Part shown: positions 22,082 through 30,680 of the stretch, piece after piece
Layout of the letters: every line of letters begins with the position of its first letter
How positions within the stretch are numbered: position 1 is the first letter of the stretch
Program-made: the position numbers and the translations under genes
Source: Apostichopus californicus
Taxonomy: Eukaryota > Echinodermata > Holothuroidea > Aspidochirotida > Stichopodidae
Reading direction: 5' to 3'
Length of the DNA: 30,680 nucleotides
Assembly (NCBI GenBank): GCA_020650975.1
Contig: JAIPMN010013660.1
Coordinates: 1-30,680 of the forward strand
Notes under the pieces: model-generated
What the model saw: the letters and a program-made list of their open reading frames with translations, nothing else
Told to the model about the DNA's origin: nothing
Databases searched by the model: none

Positions 22082-23860
22082 GTTTGGGCTTATTTTTCTT
22101 TAGTTTTAGAAGATCAAAGTGTTGTAAGCTTTGTAAATGCATTGTGATTTGATTTGGCTAAAACATAAAAGTACATAAAATGGTTTGACTAGATTTCTCA
22201 TGGATGCAAACATATTGACAATGAAGAAAATATGAAAGTAACTTATATCATCTCAAGGCAAGGGTGACTGAAACCTACATGCAAGAGATAGAAGCCTCAC
22301 TATTACAAGTTGTTGAATTGTAATATGCCAATTAGGTAGCCCTGTTGGTGATATTAAAAGTCAGGCTATTTTAATGATGGTATTTTCAATTTATTTGTTG
22401 CAGTTGGCTGCTGAGTCTCATCATTTGTGGTCTTACAAATAATTTTCTATCAAACTGTTTGTTGTGAGCCTCTTTAATTACTGTAAACTGTATTTGATCA
22501 CATGCAACTTGACAGGTATGAGAGCGGTATATTAGAGAGGGGGTGGGGGGGGGCTGGGGATGGGTTTTTTATCTTTCAGCTTCACCTTGGTTAAACTAGA
22601 TCTAAAATTAAAAATATCTCTTCTACTTGAGAGAAATAGTATGTCAGTATAATACAGGTAAAATAGGTTATATCAGATACCTTATCATGATAAATGAATC
22701 AGTCTTAATATGAATCATTTGCATGATTGTAGTCTTATAGTATGTTTGCTACCTTTTGTACCTTTCATGATTTAATTTTGAACACTAACTTTAATGAATT
22801 TAGACATTAACACTGATTACAGGGTAATTAAAACACTGACAACAGAGCGCAGGGAATAATTTAGTTTTCAACTTTTGTAGCAGTTTTGAAGTCCCTAAGT
22901 TACGTTCTTATAAAATACTACATGATCTCTGTGTAAATAACTGCTATACATGTTTGCATTTATATAGCAATTGACCATTTTGTAGGTCATTTTGCAATGC
23001 GATACTAGAAGACTTAGGGTGTTTTTACACTAGATCCGGATCTGATCCCCTGATGTAGCTCTTCATGGGAGAACATTATGCATTGATCCGGGCGCATTTA
23101 CACTTGAATTGTAATCTGATCCTCTGCAGCTTTTAACCAGATGTTGGTAAAAAGTTGGATTTGAAAATGTGCAGCCGCGGATCGTGTACTACGTATACTC
23201 CAAAACTTTTGTTTCCATGATTGCATAGTCTTAGGGTGACAATACTGCGCAATACACACACTCAATGTACGCAGGAATTAGCACATGCAGGACTGGAATT
23301 TCACACAAGAATGCATGTGACATAATGCCGTTACTGGATATCTCGGGTCACTGTTGATGCGGAATGTTTACATTGCAAAATTGATCTCAAGTCAGGATCA
23401 GATCCTGGTCTCTGCCAGCATCAAAATAGGAGGATCAGATTTAGATCTGAACTTTTCGATCACTACAGCCATGATCTCGACGTCAGGATCAGATCCTGAC
23501 ATCGACTTCTGGTTCGGATCTAGTGTAAAAGCACTCTTATTCCCTGGACCAGCCTGTATTGACTTTACTGATCAATAACTTATAGGTTTCTTAGTAATGG
23601 TAACAGATATTATTAGTTGCTACAACCAACTTTACGTGACCTAAGGAGTGGAGGTAAAAGTCTTTATATTTATCCTTTACTCTGTGTAAACTAGTTACCA
23701 TCTGACAGCATTCTATTGCATGAAAAGAGCATTGGTTGTTATATTGAGGCTTTCACATGTGAAACCTTTTAACTGAAGATTAAAAACCCCAACTCAATAG
23801 CTCCCTATACATTGATTGGTTACTTAGTTAATGTGATGTGCATGTATCTTCTCTGTACAG
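22082..23860 (+). other. Intron splitting the Calx-beta domain of module 2
   Basis: The intron starts GTTTGG and ends CTCTGTACAG. It contains a G-rich low-complexity run at about 22536-22566 (GGGGGTGGGGGGGGG) and the MITE at 23017-23536. I see no features in the rest. It is about a quarter of the length of the matching intron in module 1. Confidence 0.65.
23017..23536. mobile_element. PIF/Harbinger-like MITE with TTA target duplication
   Basis: The left end reads GGGTGTTTTTACACTAGATC and the right end, read on the minus strand, GAGTGCTTTTACACTAGATC. The terminal repeats are about 24 bases with three differences. Both sides are flanked by TTA (23014-23016 and 23537-23539), the 3-bp duplication of PIF/Harbinger transposons. 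The interior is rich in GATC words (GGATCAGATC and variants) on both sides, so the subterminal parts are also partly inverted. The only long ORF, 74 codons from 23354, runs into the terminal repeat and is not a transposase. The element is non-autonomous. Confidence 0.8.
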
Positions 23861-24127
23861 TGTTCACACCTGAGGGCTCAGGAGTAACTTCAGCATCGCC
23901 AGATGTTGACTTTGTGAGCATTCCATCCAACCCTCGTCAAGATGTAATGATTAGTGCTGGACAGACCTGCACTCCTGTGAATGTCTTTATTATTTCTGAT
24001 TTGATCCAAGAAACGATGAGTAAAGAATTTTCTTTGATCCTGTATGATCCACAACAACTATCATCAATGGTCCATATTGTGTCTGGTCAAGTACAAACGA
24101 CCATTACTATAACAGATGATGATCCTG
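23861..24127 (+). CDS. Exon: second half of a Calx-beta domain, module 2
   Basis: A 267-nt phase 1-1 exon with acceptor CTCTGTACAG and a strong donor G|GTAAGT. It completes the domain begun at 21965: VFTPEGSG, then VDFVSIP, the strand DVMISAGQTCTPVNVFIISD, the turn ETMSKEFSLIL and the closing strand TTITITDDDP. It is 11 residues longer than the module 1 exon, mostly in the part before and after DF. GQTC keeps the Cys in the same place as GQVC in module 1. The turn has SKEF where the family usually has an acidic E.TE.F, so one calcium-site acidic residue may be missing. After it, the next intact exon would be 27430, with a Gly-Cys join. Confidence 0.92.
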
Positions 24128-26217
24128 GTAAGTATAAAGTAATAACTCATTCCTTAATACAAACAAACCAAGTAATGTTTATCTTCTCTGATAATGTAGC
24201 TTGAAAATGCTATGCATGCCATAGATTATGAACAAATTAATTCTCGCCACAGTATTAAAAACAAGTTACTGGTCTAGCTATCAATGGTTTGTCTATCTTG
24301 CTTTGAGGAGTTCTATCATTTAAGCAAGCTTTGCTATGGTAACATAACTGTGAGTACCATGTTCAAAACCTGTGATAAGATATTGTGCACATGGTGCTGG
24401 CATTTCTGTAAGGGAAGATCATGAGAGCTGGCTGACATACTTCATGAAACTAAATAAAGTTAAATTGTGGAAATGTCATAATGAAATAATAAATGTGCTT
24501 ACATGTGATCTATGTTTGATAGATAATATATATATTCATGTTGGAAGTGAGAGTCCACAGTTTATGTGTTCCTTGTATATCAAATATATGTTGAAGTACG
24601 TAGGATTATAATGAGTAGACGCTAATTAGGTTCAACATTATGGAATTGCAGCTGCATGTTTGATTGACTTGTAATCTAACAGTAAATTCATACACCGGTA
24701 CTGGAAACATAATCTGTTCCTAATAACTGTTAAAGGTATTGAATGTTAACGATTACACTCCACAATTTTCGTTGGGTTTGCTGCCATCTTAATTTGTTGT
24801 CCTACAGAGCAAAAAGAGGAAATATAGCTAGAATAGCAAACATATGTACTATTAACACAAAATCAACTAATCAACTTGTAAGATGCAGAATGATATGTGC
24901 AAGGATGGGAATAAGTGATGCTTAAAGTATAAAGCAAAAACATCCCTATTTACATGCATGGTTCCCACACAGTCAGGAAATTAAGAAAAGTCACAGAATT
25001 TGAAGGTGCCAATTTGGGTATTAAGGTGACCAGATGATTCCTGGGGACAGTCCAGATATTTCATGTACCATCCCCAATAAAAAGTGTCATCGGAATTATC
25101 CTCTGATTTTTTGTAACATTACCTGAATATCCCCAATTTGTAGCAGACAGACAGTTTTAACCTAACTTGTATTGTTTACATCTACAAATATAAATGTCAT
25201 TCTTGGCTCACACACAAATGCAACCAGACATTGAATTAGTTAATGTATACTGTAATTCACATGACAAGCATCTTGTTGTAATTAGCAGTGAACAAGTCTT
25301 CCAGTTACCTTCACAGTTTCGGCATTGGATATTTACTTTGGACTTATTACATAAACATACTTTACTGTAAAGTGTTGCAAAACTTCTTTGTAAGCAATTT
25401 TTAATAGGACATTTGACAGACTTTTTGCTTACTTCACAGAAAGCTACATATTAACTAGTCACGCATTATCATCACTCACTCACACAGTGAGTGAGTGAGT
25501 CATGCATTATCATACTATACACCAATTTAACTTCAAACAAATATGATGCCACAGAATGGAAACTTCTTCTATAGATAGATAATTAGTAATACATATTATA
25601 CGGTAAACAGTCTCACATCCTAATTTGTGGCACTATGGAAACATATCATTTGATACCATAAAAGACTAAATGTTTTATCCATTTAATTTTGATTGCAGCT
25701 GAAAAACCTGACTTTATTGTTTGTGTATTAGAATATATAGTGCAGACATTTTAATTGATTAACCTCAGCTGATTAAACGGTCACTTCTCAAGAATTAAAT
25801 GTTGTTATATAGCATACAATATACACACTGTCAGATAGCTGTGCTTTCTTCTAATGGCCTGTATTAAAATATGACTTTGTGCCTCCAGTTAACCTTAACA
25901 TATCATGTCACAGAATAAGAAAGAGGTGAAAAAATTAATACCAGATAGATAAGTGTTACTGACATTGAAGTATCCATGACATTGCAGTCAGTGATGATTC
26001 TCATCATATGGGAGAACAAAGCATTCAAATGGAACATTGTATCATGCAGTTGCAGGAGTTATGAAGAATACTCTGCTGATGTAAAGAAACTTATAACACA
26101 TACAGCATGCCTTGGTCACAAAATTCACAAATCACAAATTAAAGGAAAAAGTAGCTAAATAATGGTATAATTTGGCAGGGTAAAAATATTTTGACAGAAT
26201 TATTCCTCCGTCACTAC
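24128..26217 (+). other. Intron or spacer after module 2
   Basis: AT-rich sequence with no coding segment that I can support. Its only clear structure is the hairpin with flanking direct repeats at 25461-25513. The short ORFs here have no recognisable domain. Confidence 0.6.
25461..25513. repeat. Perfect 12-bp-arm hairpin between direct repeats
   Basis: TCACTCACTCAC (25472-25483) and GTGAGTGAGTGA (25487-25498) are exact inverted copies with a 3-base ACA centre. The hairpin is flanked by the direct repeats ACGCATTATCAT (25461-25472) and ATGCATTATCAT (25502-25513). The arms are a 4-base microsatellite facing its own complement. Confidence 0.85.
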
Positions 26218-26262
26218 TATGCAAACACCATTATCCTGATACTATTGCTTCACTTCTTACAA

Positions 26263-26351
26263 TTAATTGTGGTCTTGATCGTCTTGTCGTCCATCTGTAT
26301 TACAGAACCCATGCACTTGTCCAGCTGGATTTGTTGAACCACTTTGTACAA
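26263..26351 (+). pseudogene. Dead copy of the EGF 1 exon, module 3
   Basis: This is the counterpart of exon 2055-2165 and is disabled in three ways. The acceptor ACAG has become ACAA. About 19 bases are missing after GATCGTC, which removes the second and third cysteines (the RPC and NGGTC part) and shifts the frame. The donor CAACAAGTATG has become CAAATTTATTG. The missing stretch is flanked by CTTG in the intact exon, which suits slippage between short direct repeats. Because the exon is phase 1-1, skipping it leaves the rest of the gene in frame. Confidence 0.85.
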
Positions 26352-27429
26352 ATTTATTGTACAACATTTATTGTTTTTCAAATACATCTTTGCATTTGTC
26401 TACGAATGGTATTATGTAATAGTTTCATCATATCAATTGCAAGTATGTGTTACTCAGTATGCAGATTGAATTTTCATTAACTTCACATAGACTTTCAACC
26501 TATTACTTTCCCAAATTCTTACATTGTTGTAGTTTGTTTTCAGTACTTGTCACAAAGGTTTTACAAACTGTCACTGATCAGCTTGGGCTTTATCATTTTA
26601 ATCAGCTAGGACTCAATGAAAATGTAATGGGCTTTACAATGTCTGAAATTTAGTGAGATACTAATATTTTCAGTATGGGACTCACTGAAGCAGGTTAACT
26701 CACTTGTATCAGTATTTTATTTTTAAATTATTGAAGATGTTATAGACACTGATTTGCAATATTCTGTCCTAACTAGTGGATTAAGCGTGCCTTTAAGTTA
26801 TTGGCAAATTGGCAATTAAACCATAAACAAAATTTATTATTTGCCCTTAATTTATTTCACAGAATCAATTTTTGTATATTTCCAGGAAAGAAATAATTCA
26901 TTGTGTCCGTAATATATGCTAAAAGCTTGCAAATCTGCTACTTCACTTGTACTGAGCAAGTCACTCCTCCATGAAATATCATTAAGAAAAGAAATTTAAA
27001 AATCATAGCAATGTGTTCAGCTACTGCAAAAAGCCTGTGTGGATAAAATGTTAAAATATGCAACAGAAAATGATTGGAATGTTAAACTATTGTTTCTTGT
27101 TTTTACTGTCATATTTTTGGAACATGTATTCAGATGCACATACACACTAGGCATATATTATCCTGTTATCAGTACTTGATTCATTAGAAGAAAGCCATCT
27201 GAGGAGGGAGAAAACGTTGTCTATAGAAACTGCATTGAGCATATAAACAAATCAAAATGTCAAAGGAAGTAAATGTGGAATTGACAAAAATATCTTTCTT
27301 GTAGATATTTGTTGATGTGCAACATCATTCTGGTTTATAACTAAGATCTATATAGAATATATTGTGCATTCTAATGCATGTTGACATTTGTTGTAATTTA
27401 ATCCATATGATGTATTATTCTCCCAATAG

Positions 27430-27525
27430 GTTGTCTCATGGAGCCCTGTCAGAATGGAGGTACCTGTAATGATGATGATTTATGTTCCTGCAATCAAGGA
27501 TTTTTCGGTCTCTCATGTCAGAGTA
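27430..27525 (+). CDS. Exon: EGF-like domain 2 of module 3, intact
   Basis: A 96-nt phase 1-1 exon with acceptor CCCAATAG and donor A|GTTAGT. It keeps all six cysteines ([18 protein letters not shown]) and the O-fucose consensus, and has no stop codon. Compared with 3329-3424, the substitutions include NP to EP, QP to NQ, and AGPT to FGLS. The last base is A instead of G, so the next exon would start with Thr and not Ala. That base also changes the donor context. Its Calx-beta partner exons are not in the window. It could be a working exon joined from 24127, or a relic that has not yet decayed. Confidence 0.72.
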
Positions 27526-28030
27526 GTTAGTATCATTAAATCCATTATAAGTATGCAGTATCACTTAAAGAAAATTTCCAAGATTAACTTTAGTATTACT
27601 ATGATATATTAAGGTCCAAATTTTATGCCTGAAAATGGAAATACTACCCAAGAGGCAAACAGTACAAAAATGAATAATCCTGTCCCAATAGTGTATAGCT
27701 GGTCCACCAGTTTGGAATCAATGATACGTTGCATAAAGATCTTTCTCCTGTTACATTTTTATCCAACATGATAAAAGGTATAATGCTTCATGTATCACTC
27801 TGAAATTAATTTGTACCGTCCAAACTTAGGAAACAAGTTCCAACCAGCAATATCTTCAAATGTTTGGTAACTGATTTTGGTTTTAATGTAAATCGTACCC
27901 GTGTTTAATTATATGCTGTAGGCATCTATGTACATGTGTGTGAGGGAATATGTGCATTGCCTTGCTGCAGAAATGTTATCTCAAAAGGAAACTTGGATGG
28001 ATATCAAAGTTGATTGTGAATGCCTCCTGT

Positions 28031-28740
28031 ATAGATCAAGCTCAGACTCATTTCAGAGTATCACTCAATTTGAGTGTTTTTTAACAAATTTTTATCCTAT
28101 CAAATCTAAGATCATGTTTGATATTAAATACAGCAAACCATTGACTGAGATATCACAATGCAGGTAGAAGTATAAACAAATAGTAAGAAAACATCTTCTT
28201 TTAGCAAATGTATCAATTTTATACAACTTTAGGAGAACATTTGTGAAATCAAAGCTCACAACAATTTGAAAGATACTTCTGCTATAGCTTATGGTTCCAA
28301 CATTTTCAAGAACCATGTTATTTGTGGAACAAAATATTTCTGTTTTACATGCCAAGTCCCTTTGATATTTACTTACTACAAAGTTGTTACATATGTATAT
28401 TTCATGATTGCCATATTTATTGTTTTAACATTGTATGAAGCAAATTTTGTGTTGAGCTCAGATTTGAGTCTCCTGGATGTGAGCAGATCTCAGTAAACTT
28501 TATAGTAAAGTTGCAGTAAAAATGTTTGTTATCATTGGTGCTAAGCAAATAGAAAAGTATTTGACAAATATGAGTACCCCCACCCCCCCCCCTTACACTC
28601 AAAGAAAAGGTTATAAAATTAAACGTGTACTTACTGTTCAGCCTTCTGCAAAAATCACTTGCTCCTGTATGTGTATACAGGTTAGGTGTGATGAAGTTTG
28701 GTCGCATTAAGATGTAAATTCATATTTTTCGGTGGAGTTA
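28031..28740. other. Sequence beyond the duplication, no gene seen
   Basis: Similarity to the module 1 intron is lost here. The stretch is AT-rich, with short unrelated ORFs on both strands and a C-rich run at about 28575-28591. I see no exon with splice borders. Confidence 0.55.
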
Positions 28741-29139
28741 TCTCAGTGTTAGAATATTTACTTCGCTCCCCGCTTACCTGTCTCCCCACAACCTTAGCAC
28801 CGCATTCTACCGTGTCTAGTATGCCCTGGTAATCTTTTAACACTGTGCACCCTCACTGACCCCCAGTGACCTCCTTCTTATTTAACCACTCCAAAGTGTC
28901 TTACACGTTTTCGTATTGGGAAAAACTTTTCTTCGAAATTCGCCCGGAATACATTGGATTAATACGCTAGAGGTTCCTTATAGGAGTTCTAGACTTCCAA
29001 CGATCTTTTCCAGCCTGATAAGTATCCTTTTCTTGTAGGGAAGGGAGTTTTGGGGGCTGTTTTTTAGTGTGCACTCTCGCCCATGCGTTCGTTTTTTGTT
29101 AGCGTAACGTTGTTTTCTCAGGTAGTAGTTCTGCGAAAC

Positions 29140-29740
29140 TACTTCGTTCGTTTGCCTTTCCCGCCTTGTTTACGCGGATAGGCATTTGTTCTCTTGTATA
29201 CATGTTTTTCAGCTCTTATACTTCTCTTAAGATGTTTGCTTGTTTCATGTACTTTTTACGCTTTTTAGTGTTGGTTTCACTTTTGTAGCGTAGTTGTGTC
29301 ACGTTCCCCTATCCCATACTAGCGGGATAGGTGGTTCGTTTACGTTGTTGTTTTCTTGTTCATGTTAGGGCGGGAGTAACATTGAACTCATTTATGGATG
29401 TTTTTTCTCTTATATTCTCATATATTCACGTATATATATTCTTATATTCACATATATTCACGTATATATTTTCATGTATTACCATGTTCGCTACGTGCGC
29501 TCCCTATTTTTCTTGGGACGTACTTCGTAGCCTTGTTCCTCCCTCCGCTCATTCGCGGTTAGGGGGGCTCTCTCCCTTGTATACATGCTTCGTCCTTTTT
29601 CTAAGAGATCTACGATTCATGCTTGTTTAGTTACGTGTTTGCTTCCAAGTGTCGGAAGTGTTTCACTTTGTAGCGTATTTTGTAAGCCGCGAGCTCCTAC
29701 AGTAGCGGGGCGCGATGTTTCTGTTACGTAACTCTACTCT
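29140..29740 (+). repeat. Two diverged direct repeats, period about 385
   Basis: CTTGTATACATG occurs at 29193 and 29576, and TTGTAGCGTA at 29283 and 29668. Between and around them, words such as TACTTCGT, TGTTTGCTT and GTTTCACTTTGTAGCG recur in the same order. The first copy contains the hairpin CCTATCCC/GGGATAGG (29308-29331). The second has CCGC/GCGG near 29545-29558. An AT-rich tandem run of TATATTCacaTATATTCACG-like units lies between the copies at about 29410-29475. Confidence 0.65.
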
Positions 29741-29831
29741 CTGTTAGCTTACGTCCCACCCTACTTCCTCCGATAGTTGTTATACGTTAGACTATTCCAG
29801 TTTTTCTCTCCTTAACGTGGGTGTTTCAGAC

Positions 29832-30255
29832 ATGTCTCGAAGCCACCTTAATTGTGTGAATTGTTCACTGTTCCGATCGGGCGTGTGACGACCATGATCT
29901 ATGTCCTAAATGTAGGACTTGCAGAAAAATTTGTAACGCTGTACATTTGTTAAGAGAGGAGGGGGGGCCAAGCAGTCACCTGACAAACCTGGCAAACTGC
30001 CAGGAAAACGTAAACTTCCCAGAAACTTGGCAAACTGCCAGGAAGGTATACAACGCTATACAGTACAGAGAGGAAGGGGCCAAGCAGTCACCTGGCTTGC
30101 AACGTGTGAGCTCAACTTGTGCTGCAACGAGCTGTCGACTATGTGAGCGATCCCATGGAATAAGCTTCTCTATTTCTTTGGTGATTACCAAGACAAACGC
30201 GTTAGTAACTTGGAGAAGGGGTAGGATAGAACCCCAGCAAAGTTACAAGCGCTAA
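29832..30255 (+). pseudogene. Cys/His-motif open frame, frameshifted, possible gag start
   Basis: An ATG at 29832 opens MSRSHLNCVNC and stops at a TGA at 29886. From 29884 the next frame reads CDDHDLCPKCRTC and a further C, and stays open to 30255. One missing base would account for the split. A first C-x2-C followed by D.H..C..C..C resembles the N-terminal Cys cluster of some DIRS-type Gag proteins; this is from memory of the family and uncertain. The downstream part contains two DNA repeats (GCCAAGCAGTCACCTG at about 29967 and 30078; GGCAAACTGCCAGGAA at about 29989 and 30028), which argues against a conserved protein there. Confidence 0.35.
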
Positions 30256-30680
30256 CACGCTCCGAACATACAGTATGCGCTTCATGAATAATGTTCGATG
30301 TTCCGACATTTTAACCAGAGTTGCATTTCATAGCACCTGAGGCCTAGCCGTAATTATGCACTAGGTGATTTCAATAGGAAGTTGGAAACTTTTACTGAAC
30401 TACGAAATTGACACATCTCGACATGAAGAGATTTGAGAAGTAACGGGTACGTTGTCATAACATTTAATACGTGTTAATTACGTTAAATGTGGTTTTGTAA
30501 AAACGTCGACATAGCGTTCTATGAGATATTGACGTTATATTAATGTTATATTAATGTCTTAACGAAAATTCTTTTGAAATAATAGCCCGAAAACGTTTTC
30601 GGTGACATATTTCTTACACCAAAATACCGTTATCATAACAAAAGACGAAACGTTTCATAACGCTTTTGTGTTTGCTGAGT

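Larger units (their letters stand above)
26218..28030 (+). repeat. Duplicate of the module 1 EGF block (copy of about 1941-4140)
   Basis: Exons and introns both match: TATGCAAACACCAT.ATCCTGAT at 1941 and 26218, TGTCTCAT..A.CCCTGTCAGAATGG in the second EGF exon, and GG.AACTTGGATGGATATCAAA-like words at about 4110 and 27995. Similarity fades near 4140/28030. The copy is about 390 bases shorter because of scattered deletions. The offset falls from 24,277 to 23,885 along it. The matching introns show that this is a recent segmental copy and not just exon conservation. Confidence 0.85.
28745..30680 (+). mobile_element. Possible 5' part of another retroelement, cut by the window end
   Basis: Base composition and CpG content change at about 28745 (ACTTCGCTCCCCGCTTACCT). 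The segment has diverged direct repeats about 385 bases apart, small GC-rich hairpins, and then a short Cys-motif frame near 29832-30255. This resembles a leader followed by a gag-like start, as in DIRS-type elements, but no RT, integrase or recombinase is in view. It could also be unrelated unique sequence. The boundary is approximate. Confidence 0.35.

Noticed and set aside
23354..23578. 74-codon ORF with ISTSGSDPDIDF
   Set aside because: It crosses the terminal repeat of the MITE and is made of its GATC-rich words.
29331..29630. 99-codon ORF rich in Phe, Leu and Ile, suggesting a membrane protein
   Set aside because: The hydrophobic look comes from the TATATTC tandem run and T-rich DNA; the frame is not kept in the ~385-bp repeat copy.

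Overview
The window looks like non-coding-rich genomic DNA of an invertebrate deuterostome. A sea cucumber or other echinoderm is my best guess, but this is not proven. The reasons are spliced exons with canonical GT/AG borders, long introns filled with transposon debris, a Ty3/gypsy fragment whose pol ends at RNase H (a layout described from deuterostomes), and dispersed ~140-bp repeats rich in AGGTCA. There is no bacterial-type gene, no operon and no CRISPR array.

The main content is the middle part of one large plus-strand gene for a secreted or membrane-anchored modular protein, running from about 2055 to at least 27525. I find nine well-formed exons and one dead one. All are symmetric phase 1-1 exons, and they form a repeating four-exon cassette: EGF-like, EGF-like, Calx-beta first half, Calx-beta second half. 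Module 1 is 2055-2165, 3329-3424, 4846-4962 and 12021-12254. Module 2 is 18632-18739, 19580-19669, 21965-22081 and 23861-24127. Module 3 starts with a dead EGF exon (26263-26351) and an intact EGF exon (27430-27525), then stops. The block holding the module 3 exons, introns included, is a recent copy of the module 1 block about 24 kb upstream, not of module 2. Neither end of the gene is in the window. Spliced without the dead exon, the nine exons give 1,236 nt, an open frame of 412 codons.

Layout: 1-1940, 3' end of a degraded Ty3/gypsy element (RT tail, RNase H, polypurine tract, LTR). 1941-4150, start of module 1. 4963-12020, a 7-kb intron with two arrays of the ~140-bp AGGTCA repeat and a tRNA-derived SINE between them. 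12255-18631, a 6.4-kb intron with a GC-rich mobile element, a PIF/Harbinger-type Myb/SANT pseudogene in two tandem 370-bp copies, and a large imperfect inverted repeat. 18632-24127, module 2, with a third AGGTCA array and a Harbinger-like MITE in its introns. 26218-28030, the duplicated EGF block. From about 28740 to the end, sequence of different composition with diverged ~385-bp direct repeats and a Cys-motif open frame that may be the 5' part of another retrotransposon.

The exon modules and the repeats appear to be separate stories. The protein grew by duplicating phase-symmetric cassettes, so a whole exon can be lost (as in module 3) without breaking frame. The introns have been expanded by several transposon families, one of which spreads perfect DR1-type nuclear-receptor half-site pairs.
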